From Bacillota bacterium (GTDB lineage: Bacteria; Bacillota; Clostridia; Peptostreptococcales; Anaerovoracaceae), in contig JAHZHL010000029.1 of assembly GCA_019420305.1 (NCBI GenBank), positions 62,001 through 126,000 of the forward strand: DNA of 64,000 nt. Reading direction: 5' to 3'. The notes under the pieces are model-generated. The model ran no database searches, was not told the origin of the DNA, and saw only the letters and a program-made list of their open reading frames with translations. Made by a program: the position numbers and the translations under genes. Below, piece by piece: positions 44,058 to 50,958 of this stretch (positions are counted from its first letter, which is position 1; each line of letters starts with the position of its first letter).

Positions 44058-44085
44058 AGGAGCAGTCTTTTTCCGACTCGCTCCT
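44058..44085 (-). terminator. Terminator of the D-serine/thioesterase operon
   Basis: AGGAGC and GCTCCT with inner AGTC/GACT pairing (one bulged base), followed by a T run on the minus strand. Confidence 0.65.
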
Positions 44086-44097
44086 GCGGGAATCCCT

Positions 44098-44556
44098 TCA
44101 CCGGTTTTCCTTCGTTGTATCTACATTCATATAGACAGAGGCCGCGGTTGCCGCCAGTTTGCCCGTATTTTTGCTCCTTGCCTCGCAGACAATCTGCGTA
44201 ATCCGCTTCCCCGCTGCCGTTGCTTTGGCGGTTACAATCAGCTGATCGCCAATCTGCACGGGACGGATATATTTAACATCTAAACTGATTGTCGGGGCAT
44301 AGTTTTCACCGGCACAAAATCTTGCGATTGCTGCCGCTGTAATATCGAAGGCCGTGCAGATCATTCCACCGTGCATCATTCCACCCCGGTTTGCCTGCCA
44401 TTCCTGCACCGGAAATCCCAGCGTAATGGAAGTATCTTCATAGGAACAGCCGATCCTTACGGATCTCATTCTGCCATTTACCGTTTCTTTTTGCTGTTCG
44501 TTGTTTTCATACATGGTTTTATCCAGATAGCGCTCCATCTCCTGCTGTCCGTTCAT
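44098..44556 (-). CDS. PaaI-type hotdog thioesterase
   Basis: A 152-residue hotdog protein with the PaaI signature NRGGMMHGGMICTAFDITAA (residues about 57-76) and the strand ISLDVKYIRPVQIGDQLIV. Such enzymes hydrolyse acyl- or aryl-CoA. It starts at the base next to the dsdA stop codon, so the two genes are translationally linked. It is the last gene of a three-gene unit; the link to D-serine breakdown is unclear. Confidence 0.8.
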   Translation of the reverse strand: MNGQQEMERYLDKTMYENNEQQKETVNGRMRSVRIGCSYEDTSITLGFPVQEWQANRGGMMHGGMICTAFDITAAAIARFCAGENYAPTISLDVKYIRPVQIGDQLIVTAKATAAGKRITQIVCEARSKNTGKLAATAASVYMNVDTTKENR

Positions 44557-45846
44557 TTAGACCTCCCTTTCTTCCGCCCTCGTTTCTCTCAGCGTCCTTC
44601 CTTTTTGTACATAGGCGTTCATCTCTTCTTCCGGCACCATGCTGCCGCCGGTTGCCCACACAATATGGGACGCTTCATATTCATCATTATACATCATATG
44701 CAGCGGTCCTTCAAATCCCGCGCAGGCGGAAGGCTCAATACGAATCTGTTCCTGTCTCGCGAGAAGCTCCAGATAGGAAAACAATTTCTCATCCTGTACC
44801 GTGTAACACCCCTGCACCATCGTTTCCATCACGCCTGCCGCCAGGGAGGAACAGCGGCCTACCGCCAGACCGTCCGCCTCGGTTTTCCCGTCCAGTCCGA
44901 TATCCTGTACGCGAATGCGGTCTTTCAATCCGGTCATCAGCCCCAGAGTCATACATGGAGCATGAACCGGTTCCGCGAAAATACAATGGACATGAGGCCC
45001 AAGATAGGTTTTAAGGCCGAATGTCACGCCCCCGGGAGCGCCGCCCACTCCGCAGGGCAGGTAGACAAACAGAGGATGGGTCTCATCGACTTTGATTTCC
45101 TGAGCGTCCAGCTGTTTTTTCAGACGTTTGCCGGAAGCCGCGTATCCAAGGAACAAATCTGCCGAATTTTCATCATCCACAAAATGACAGAGGGGATCGT
45201 TTTCCGCTTCTGCTCTGCCGGCTGCCACTGCCTGCTGATAGTCCTGACTATATTCTTTTACCGTGGCGCCTTTCTCCCTTAAAAGGTCTTTTTTCCACTG
45301 TCTGGCATCCCGTGACATGTGTACGGTTACCTGAAATCCCAGTTTGGCGCTGATGATACCGATAGCAAGTCCCAGATTGCCCGTTGACCCCACCGCGACC
45401 CGATAGCCGGAAAACAGCTTTTGAAACGGCTCCCGCATCAGCTGTCCATAGTCATCGCTTGTTTTCAACATACCATGTTCCATCGCGATGGTTTCCGCCA
45501 GCTTCAGAATTTCGTAAATTCCGCCTCTGGCTTTGACTGATCCGGAAATCGGCAAATGGCTGTCGCATTTCAGAAAAAGTCTCCCTTCTATTCCCAAGGC
45601 CTTTTGCATTTGAGGGATCTCTCTCAAAGGGGATTCGATGATTCCTCCCATCTTTTCCGTCTCCGGAAAGGCCTTTTGTATATAAGGGGCAAAACGGTCG
45701 AGCCGCTCCGCCGCGTCCTCAATATCCTCTCTGTGGAAAGGACACTCCGCTTCCTGCCCGTACCTGGGATTTCCCCAGAAAACTTCCCTCTGTTCGCTCA
45801 TTTCGCCGATCAGCGGCCATTGCGCGATCTGTTTTTGTAAATCCAT
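44557..45846 (-). CDS. dsdA: D-serine ammonia-lyase
   Basis: A 429-residue PLP enzyme of fold type II. The PLP lysine lies in LPISGSVKARGGIYEILKLA, the phosphate-binding loop is GSTGNLGLAIG, and the C-terminal IVWATGGSMVPEEEM is a DsdA signature. It deaminates D-serine (also D-threonine) to pyruvate (or 2-oxobutyrate) and ammonia in the cytoplasm. Length is typical. It lies between a D-2-hydroxyacid dehydrogenase (upstream, 18-bp gap) and a thioesterase, in one transcription unit. No DsdC-type regulator is present. Confidence 0.92.
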   Translation of the reverse strand: MDLQKQIAQWPLIGEMSEQREVFWGNPRYGQEAECPFHREDIEDAAERLDRFAPYIQKAFPETEKMGGIIESPLREIPQMQKALGIEGRLFLKCDSHLPISGSVKARGGIYEILKLAETIAMEHGMLKTSDDYGQLMREPFQKLFSGYRVAVGSTGNLGLAIGIISAKLGFQVTVHMSRDARQWKKDLLREKGATVKEYSQDYQQAVAAGRAEAENDPLCHFVDDENSADLFLGYAASGKRLKKQLDAQEIKVDETHPLFVYLPCGVGGAPGGVTFGLKTYLGPHVHCIFAEPVHAPCMTLGLMTGLKDRIRVQDIGLDGKTEADGLAVGRCSSLAAGVMETMVQGCYTVQDEKLFSYLELLARQEQIRIEPSACAGFEGPLHMMYNDEYEASHIVWATGGSMVPEEEMNAYVQKGRTLRETRAEEREV

Positions 45847-45864
45847 CTCTCATCTGTCCTCTTG

Positions 45865-46815
45865 TTATCCGATTACTTTGTTTATCTGCCGTCCCTGCAT
45901 CCAAGCGTCAAGGTTGGCGAATACAATTTCCGCCCTTTTTTCCATGGATTCTTCTGTCGCGAACGCCACATGAGGGGTTACGATGGTATTCGGCGTGTGT
46001 AAAAGGGGATGGGCCGGATCAAGGGGAGGTTCCGTTTCAAACACATCAATGCCGGCACCCGCGACTTTTCCGCTGTTTAAGGCGTCCGCCAGCGCCTGCG
46101 AATCCACAACCGGTCCTCTGGCCGCGTTAATCAGAATCGCGCCTTCCTTGATGTGCGCCAAAGACTCCTTGTTAATCAGACCTTTGGATTTTTCCGTCAC
46201 CGGGCAGTGCAGCGTGACAATGTCAGACTGGGCCATCATTTCGTTCAGCGGCAGATAGGCGACGTCTTTCGTACTCTCTTTGTTTGAGAATCCGTTGTAG
46301 GCAATCGTCCTGCACCCGAAGGCTCTGCAAAGCTCACCCACACGGCTTCCGATGGCTCCGGTTCCAATAATGCCCACAGTTTTTCCTTTGAGTTCGTTTC
46401 CGACAAGTCCGTCTTTTGTCTTCCCTTCCCGGCAGCGGGCATCCACCTGCGGTACATTGCGCAGAAGGGAAAGCATCATGCAGATGGTCAATTCCGCGAC
46501 CGAATCATTGGAATAGCCGGAAGCGTTGCTGACCGCGATTCCCATTTTTTCCGCCGCCGCCAGATCCACATGATCCACCCCGGTAAAGGCGACATTGATA
46601 AATTTCAGATTCGGACAGCTTTCAATTACACTCCCTTTCAGCGGCATATTGGCGATTATCAGGATATCCGCGTCTTTACATCGCTCGATCTGTGTATCCG
46701 GATCGTCATCCCTCTCATATGCCTCAAAAGTATGCCCCGCTTTTTCCAGCGGTTTTGTATAGTTCGCCAGCAAATCTCCGCGGACAGCCAGAGATTCCAG
46801 CATTACAATTTTCAT
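45865..46815 (-). CDS. D-isomer-specific 2-hydroxyacid dehydrogenase
   Basis: A 316-residue NAD-dependent dehydrogenase with the nucleotide motif GKTVGIIGTGAIGSRVGELC, the catalytic Arg in INAARGPVVDSQAL, Glu in GAGIDVFETEPPL and His in TPHVAFAT. It interconverts a 2-oxo acid and its D-hydroxy acid. It is first in the operon with dsdA, preceded by AGGAGGATAGAGCT and a consensus promoter. The pyruvate from D-serine could be its substrate, but that is inference. Confidence 0.88.
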   Translation of the reverse strand: MKIVMLESLAVRGDLLANYTKPLEKAGHTFEAYERDDDPDTQIERCKDADILIIANMPLKGSVIESCPNLKFINVAFTGVDHVDLAAAEKMGIAVSNASGYSNDSVAELTICMMLSLLRNVPQVDARCREGKTKDGLVGNELKGKTVGIIGTGAIGSRVGELCRAFGCRTIAYNGFSNKESTKDVAYLPLNEMMAQSDIVTLHCPVTEKSKGLINKESLAHIKEGAILINAARGPVVDSQALADALNSGKVAGAGIDVFETEPPLDPAHPLLHTPNTIVTPHVAFATEESMEKRAEIVFANLDAWMQGRQINKVIG

Positions 46816-46870
46816 AGCTCTATCCTCCTGTTTGTTGGATTTTACAATTCTTTTCGAGATTTATATGAAA

Positions 46871-46899
46871 ATTATAATATGGAATGAAGAAATTGGCAA
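46871..46899 (-). promoter_or_regulatory. Promoter of the D-hydroxyacid dehydrogenase/dsdA operon
   Basis: On the minus strand TTGCCA, 17 bp, TATAAT. Confidence 0.65.
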
Positions 46900-46989
46900 C
46901 CGCCCTGCGGATATAAGCGTAGTTCCGCCGGCGCCTCTCACAAAGGGAGTAAAAAAGAAAGCCCTGAAACCGTAGTGATTTCAAGGCTT

Positions 46990-47066
46990 TGGCGCGCCAT
47001 TAGGGATTCGAACCCCAGACCTTCGCATTCGTAGTGCGCTACTCTATCCAGCTGAGCTAATGGCGC
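46990..47066 (-). tRNA. tRNA-Arg (anticodon ACG)
   Basis: A full cloverleaf on the minus strand: acceptor GCGCCAT/ATGGCGC, D arm with AGCTCAGCTGGATAGAG, anticodon loop CTACGAA, T arm GGTTCGAATCC and an encoded CCA end. The ACG anticodon is read as ICG. It has its own promoter at 47086-47115. Confidence 0.97.
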
Positions 47067-47085
47067 TCGTTAACTGACAAATGCT

Positions 47086-47115
47086 ATTATACAATAAAAT
47101 CCCCTACGGTGTAAA
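47086..47115 (-). promoter_or_regulatory. Promoter of tRNA-Arg
   Basis: On the minus strand TTTACA, 18 bp, TATAAT, about 20 bp before the tRNA. Confidence 0.65.
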
Positions 47116-47186
47116 GTAAAATTTTTGCGCTTTCTTAAATTTGTCGAAGAAGTCGAAGACGTTGAATGAAAAATTAAAAAAAACTC

Positions 47187-47216
47187 TTGAATTCTTCCCA
47201 TGATCGATTGTATAAT
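47187..47216 (+). promoter_or_regulatory. Promoter of tRNA-Thr
   Basis: TTGAAT, 18 bp, TATAAT, ending 12 bp before the tRNA. Confidence 0.65.
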
Positions 47217-47228
47217 AGGGAAGTACCT

Positions 47229-47303
47229 GCTACTGTGGCTCAGGGGTAGAGCAGCTCACTCGTAATGAGCAGGTCGTCGGTTCGAATCCGACCAGTAGCT
47301 CCA
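47229..47303 (+). tRNA. tRNA-Thr (anticodon CGT)
   Basis: Acceptor GCTACTG/CAGTAGC, D arm GGCTCAGGGGTAGAGC, anticodon loop CTCGTAA within CTCA/TGAG, T arm CGGTTCGAATCCG and an encoded CCA. Confidence 0.97.
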
Positions 47304-47306
47304 GGC

Positions 47307-47352
47307 AAAAACCCGCTAAATCAAGTAATTCCAACTGGTTTATTGGGTTTTT
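47307..47352 (+). terminator. Terminator after tRNA-Thr
   Basis: AAAAACCC and GGGTTTTT arms, extended by TAAA/TTTA, followed by further T residues. Confidence 0.6.
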
Positions 47353-47443
47353 CTTTTGCTTTTCCAATTCCATATTTTGGGTGAAAATCCCGTTTTATCC
47401 CCCTTTTTCTATTGGAAAGTGTGGGAGTTATACAAGCTCTTCC

Positions 47444-48448
47444 CTATAGACCAGCCGACTCACCCGCGATCAGAAAGCTGTTCTTCCCGTTTTCCTTAGC
47501 TTCGTAAAGCGCCTGATCCGCATAACGATACAATTCCTCAAACATCTGCTCATCTTTTCGGAAAGCGATTCCCGCGGAAACGGTAATCTCATACATTTTC
47601 AAAAACGGATCCTGACGAAGCGCGAGAAGAGCCTTCTCCATCCGTCTTGAAAATTCCTCGCGTTCCTTCACTGTTTTATCCAAAAATACGGTAAATTCAT
47701 CTCCGCCGTAATGGGCGAGCAGACCGTCGGGAAATTCACGTTCCATCCATTTTCCAATGGCAGTAAGGACTTCATCCCCCAGAAGATGCCCGTATTTATC
47801 ATTACAGAGTTTAAAATCATCCACATCCAACATCACAAAAACGCCCTGGTTCCGGGGGCAGCTACGAAGTATACTTGTGACCGCCGCTTCAAAATGGGCA
47901 CGATTATAAAGACCAGTTAAATAATCGTGCTCCACCGCGTACTGCAGCTTCTCGTTCATATCACGAAGCGCGTGGGTCTGCGTTTCAACCAGCTCTTTGA
48001 GCTGTTGATTCATACTCCCGACCATACCATTTGGGAAAAATTCGCCCGGCGACTGATAGGGATCCGGTGTCGACTGATGAAGATGTAAAATTTTCCAATC
48101 ATTTTCATGTTTCAGAACCATTGTTACACGGAACTCCATCTCACACGCAATACACCCATCCGGAGAAATTTCTCTCACAGCAATGCGCATGACGACCAGA
48201 TAAAGTGACTCTCCTATTTTATGCGGCCATATTTCTTTTTTCTGAACCGCAAAACGAACAAGCTCCGCTCTTGCCTCCTCCTCTTGTTTGATCGCCTTGT
48301 CAAAATCCTCTCTGGACAGAAAAAACTCTGACCCGCCGGTTCCGATTACCGATATATCTGGATCAATATACTGCTCAAAAATATCATAATTGCAGTTTTC
48401 CAAATATTCATGAATCAAATATTCGCAAAACTCCTTTACACCGTTCAT
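47444..48448 (-). CDS. Diguanylate cyclase: NTF2/SnoaL-like domain plus GGDEF, under an invertible promoter
   Basis: A 334-residue cytoplasmic protein. Residues 1-130 resemble a SnoaL/NTF2-like ligand pocket (EFCEYLIHEYLENCNYDIFE, then FRVTMVLKHENDWKILHLHQ). A short coiled coil (145-172) leads to a GGDEF domain with intact catalytic GGDEF (248-252), HDYLTGLYNRAHFE and DVDDFKLCNDKYGH. The RxxD inhibitory site expected five residues before GGDEF is absent (FPDG instead). It makes c-di-GMP from two GTP, probably in response to a ligand. I choose the ATG at 48448, which has GGGAGAGGGAA upstream; an ATG at 48463 is in frame. The start lies about 120 bp from an invertible promoter segment. Confidence 0.88.
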   Translation of the reverse strand: MNGVKEFCEYLIHEYLENCNYDIFEQYIDPDISVIGTGGSEFFLSREDFDKAIKQEEEARAELVRFAVQKKEIWPHKIGESLYLVVMRIAVREISPDGCIACEMEFRVTMVLKHENDWKILHLHQSTPDPYQSPGEFFPNGMVGSMNQQLKELVETQTHALRDMNEKLQYAVEHDYLTGLYNRAHFEAAVTSILRSCPRNQGVFVMLDVDDFKLCNDKYGHLLGDEVLTAIGKWMEREFPDGLLAHYGGDEFTVFLDKTVKEREEFSRRMEKALLALRQDPFLKMYEITVSAGIAFRKDEQMFEELYRYADQALYEAKENGKNSFLIAGESAGL

Positions 48449-48567
48449 TTCCCTCTCCCTCATTTAAATGTCGGTTTAACCAGTTATTTTTCCACTTTCA
48501 CCTTGCCTCGGGTCTATTCCCTACATATATAAACCCCTTTTCCGTTTAGCGTTTTTCAAATTTTACT

Positions 48568-48589
48568 ACATAATTTTGATTCTGTTGTA
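48568..48589 (+). repeat. Switch 2 left inverted repeat
   Basis: Begins ACATAATTTTG and ends CTGTTGTA. It is identical to the reverse complement of 48833-48854 over 22 bases. The outer half-site CTACATAA resembles the CCACATAA arm of switch 1. Confidence 0.85.
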
Positions 48590-48625
48590 TTCTTGTAGAA
48601 TGTTTTTTCTGTCTTTTATCATTTC

Positions 48626-48656
48626 TTTACAAAATGCAGTCGTTTTCAAATATAAT
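48626..48656 (+). promoter_or_regulatory. Weaker promoter-like sequence in switch 2
   Basis: TTTACA and TATAAT with a 19-bp spacer, pointing right. Confidence 0.35.
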
Positions 48657-48771
48657 TTTTTGTATACGAGAATATGACTTCAATGCCCTGCAATATTCTT
48701 CGATTATTTTATTTTCAGAGCTGCGGTCTTTTTCTGTGTCCAAGTGAGCTCCGCATCTTTTCGCGCAGGGC

Positions 48772-48801
48772 TTGCGATACGCCCTTTTTTTGTAGTATAA
48801 T
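48772..48801 (+). promoter_or_regulatory. Main promoter in switch 2, currently facing right
   Basis: TTGCGA, 18 bp, TATAAT, 31 bp from the right repeat. After inversion it would face the diguanylate cyclase gene; in the present orientation it would transcribe antisense to the recombinase. Confidence 0.6.
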
Positions 48802-48832
48802 GCAAATATGTATATATTTTTTTGATTTATGT

Positions 48833-48854
48833 TACAACAGAATCAAAATTATGT
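48833..48854 (-). repeat. Switch 2 right inverted repeat
   Basis: The reverse complement of the left repeat, 22 of 22. It includes the recombinase stop codon at 48849-48851. Confidence 0.85.
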
Positions 48855-49712
48855 GATAATCATCCCCATCCGCTCCAGCTGTGCGCGGTGGATGGCTCCG
48901 CTTTCCGCAGTATAGATCCGGGTGGTCGCAACGCTGGTATGTCCAAGAATATCGGCCAGCCGGGAAAGATCTTTTTCCAGAGAATAGTAAGTTCGGGCAA
49001 ACAAGTGCCGCAGATTATGTGGGAATACCTTTTCCGCTGAAACACCCGCTTCTTCACACAGAGATTTCATCTCTCTCCAGATGTTGGATCGATCCAGTTT
49101 TTTTCCACTCTTTGTTACGAATACTAATCCACTTCTCCGGTTCTGCTCGCGCATATACGCGTCAAGACACCGGCATAATTTCTTCGGAAGGAAGACCTCT
49201 CTGCTCTTTCCCTTGCATCTGACAACCGCTCTCCCGCAGCGCACGGCCTCCATGGTAATGAACTGCAGCTCTGAGACACGAATCCCTGTAGAAGTAATCG
49301 TCTGCAATACAAGCGCCAGCCGTTCCTTTCCCGCTTTTTCCGCCGTCTTTACAAGGCGGGCATACTCACTCCTTGTCAACTCCTTTTCCTCTCTGCGAAA
49401 GATTGCTCTCTGTATCTTCAGAGGCTGGACACGGCAGTCCGTCCACTCCGTAAAGTTCAAAAATGAATTGACAGCCGCGATCATCGCGTTCACCGACGCG
49501 GGGGGGGGGGCATATTCTCGAACCAGTTCCTCCTTCCATTCAATCAGCGCCGCCTTCGTAATCGGCGCGCCCGCAAGATGAGAACGGAGGAAAGCCAGTG
49601 ACTGCATATATTTCTTTACCGTATTCCCTGCCTTTTCCTGCTCTCTCAAAAAAAACTCATAGTCCGAAAGTCTCTCCCCTGTAAGGACTCTCGCTTTTCT
49701 TCTTTTCCACAT
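48849..49712 (-). CDS. Tyrosine recombinase (switch 2 invertase) with an 11-base G/C tract in the gene
   Basis: A 287-residue XerC/D-like recombinase, paralogous to the one at 21794. The catalytic set is complete: Arg145 (STGIRVSEL), Lys in CKGKSREVFLP, His233-x-x-Arg236 (PHNLRHLFAR), His258 (ILGHT) and Tyr267 (TRIYT). The start at 49712 follows GGAGGAGATGAAAC. Residues 68-72 (APPPA) are encoded by a run of 11 C on the coding strand, absent from the paralog. A change of one base there would frameshift the enzyme in its first quarter. The stop codon lies inside the right repeat of switch 2, so this is the likely invertase for the cyclase promoter. Confidence 0.9.
   Translation of the reverse strand: MWKRRKARVLTGERLSDYEFFLREQEKAGNTVKKYMQSLAFLRSHLAGAPITKAALIEWKEELVREYAPPPASVNAMIAAVNSFLNFTEWTDCRVQPLKIQRAIFRREEKELTRSEYARLVKTAEKAGKERLALVLQTITSTGIRVSELQFITMEAVRCGRAVVRCKGKSREVFLPKKLCRCLDAYMREQNRRSGLVFVTKSGKKLDRSNIWREMKSLCEEAGVSAEKVFPHNLRHLFARTYYSLEKDLSRLADILGHTSVATTRIYTAESGAIHRAQLERMGMIIT
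49500..49510 (+). repeat. Homopolymeric G11 tract within the recombinase gene
   Basis: Eleven consecutive G on the plus strand (C on the coding strand). No other run of this length of G or C is seen in the window. The reading frame is intact at this length. Confidence 0.85.
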
Positions 49713-49800
49713 GTTTCATCTCCTCCTTCGATTTCATATCCTTTATTGTATCGAATTTTGGCTGAAACATGCAGTCTCAGTGCGCCGTTCCTTAAATACC

Positions 49801-50796
49801 CTAAAAAATCCGTTCCAGAATGGATTCTCTCTCTGTGTCACTCACCGTAACGCGGACGGAGGAGTCCGGAGTATAGACGCCGTCCAGTACCGCCCCTTCT
49901 CCGATATAAATCTGCTTTCCGTCGGAAAGGGTGCCCGAGCAGCCTCCTGACTCCATCGGAGTCAGGGAAAGCTCCAGAATCGTCTCCAGGTCCTCCATGC
50001 TCATTTCCGTCTCCATGTTATAAAAAAGCGTGTTCAGCGTACCGCTCATTTCCAGACAGGCGCTGTCTGAATTGGAATAATCCTCTTCCCGATCCAGAAG
50101 TCCCGCGGGGAAACATACCTGCAGAGACAAACTTTCAACCTCCGCGTACGCGTATCCCCAGTCACCCTGGCTCAGCTCGCCATACACCGGCGCGCCGAGA
50201 CTCCCATATGCCTCCGCAATCTCTTTCCCGGTCATCCCCACCAGGTCAACATATTTTTCCCAGGTATCTTTCTTATGTTCCAGAGCAATCGTCTTCTCGA
50301 ATTCATATGTTTGCCCATTCTTCTCCCACTCCAGACGTACCAGATGTTTCCCATCGTAAAGAGATGACGCGTCAATCCTGTTTTCCTGTTTTTCATACAA
50401 AACCGTATCAATATAAACATCATACGCTGTCAGTTCATGAAGCGTTCCGTCCTCATAAGTAACATACAGCGGATCCAGGCTCAGCTTATTGTCCTCAATT
50501 TCATAGGAATCCTTTAAATCCACATTGCTTACGGTTTTTACAGCGCCTGCCGGTCGGCTGTTTTCCTTCCCTTTCTGAAAGAAATCCGGAAGCATCACCG
50601 CCGCGGCGGTTGCCGCTCCGCATACCAGCAGCGCCGCGATAAAAATCAGCAGAATTTTATTTTTATGCAAATAGAAAAATCGTACCATCCGCTGCTTCCG
50701 CTCAGAGGTTTCTTCCGTAGAATCGACCGGCGCTCCGCATTTTTTACAGAAATTCGCCGTATCTTTTATCTTATGTCCGCATTGGTTACAATACAT
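49801..50796 (-). CDS. Zinc-ribbon, single-pass membrane protein of unknown function
   Basis: A 331-residue protein. The ATG at 50796 follows AGGGAGACGGCGG and starts directly with a zinc ribbon, CNQCGHKIKDTANFCKKCG. A basic stretch and a membrane helix follow (NKILLIFIAALLVCGAATAA, residues about 47-66). The remaining 265 residues are extracytoplasmic, with beta-rich segments (LSLDPLYVTYEDGTLHELTA) and an acidic C-terminal part. This architecture is common in Firmicutes envelope proteins of the TcaA/YvbJ kind, but I cannot assign a function. It stands upstream of recombinase 2 in the same orientation. Confidence 0.65.
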   Translation of the reverse strand: MYCNQCGHKIKDTANFCKKCGAPVDSTEETSERKQRMVRFFYLHKNKILLIFIAALLVCGAATAAAVMLPDFFQKGKENSRPAGAVKTVSNVDLKDSYEIEDNKLSLDPLYVTYEDGTLHELTAYDVYIDTVLYEKQENRIDASSLYDGKHLVRLEWEKNGQTYEFEKTIALEHKKDTWEKYVDLVGMTGKEIAEAYGSLGAPVYGELSQGDWGYAYAEVESLSLQVCFPAGLLDREEDYSNSDSACLEMSGTLNTLFYNMETEMSMEDLETILELSLTPMESGGCSGTLSDGKQIYIGEGAVLDGVYTPDSSVRVTVSDTERESILERIF

Positions 50797-50895
50797 CCGC
50801 CGTCTCCCTTCCCGGTATCGTAACCTTATTTTATCGTAGATGTCCTGCCGGTTCAATCCGTTTTTGAGATTGTTCCTGTGAAGACCGGATAAAAA

Positions 50896-50927
50896 GCATC
50901 GGGTTCCTCTTTGCAAGAACCCGATGC
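50896..50927 (-). terminator. Terminator of the TrpB-like gene
   Basis: An 11-bp perfect stem GCATCGGGTTC/GAACCCGATGC followed by TTTTTATCC on the minus strand. Confidence 0.85.
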
Positions 50928-50958
50928 CAAAAAGAAAGGTCTTATTTTTTAAATTTTG

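Larger units (their letters stand above)
48568..48854. other. Invertible promoter element (switch 2) of the diguanylate cyclase
   Basis: Perfect 22-bp inverted repeats at 48568-48589 and 48833-48854 flank 243 bp with two rightward promoter-like sequences. The right repeat overlaps the stop codon of a tyrosine recombinase, and the left repeat is 120 bp upstream of the diguanylate cyclase start. The layout copies switch 1. As given, the best promoter (48772-48801) points away from the cyclase. I see only weak hairpins inside. Confidence 0.85.

Noticed and set aside
49500..49510. Treating the G11 tract purely as a sequencing artefact
   Set aside because: The frame is intact at this length and the flanking protein aligns with its paralog, so the tract is probably real; its exact length could still be miscounted.
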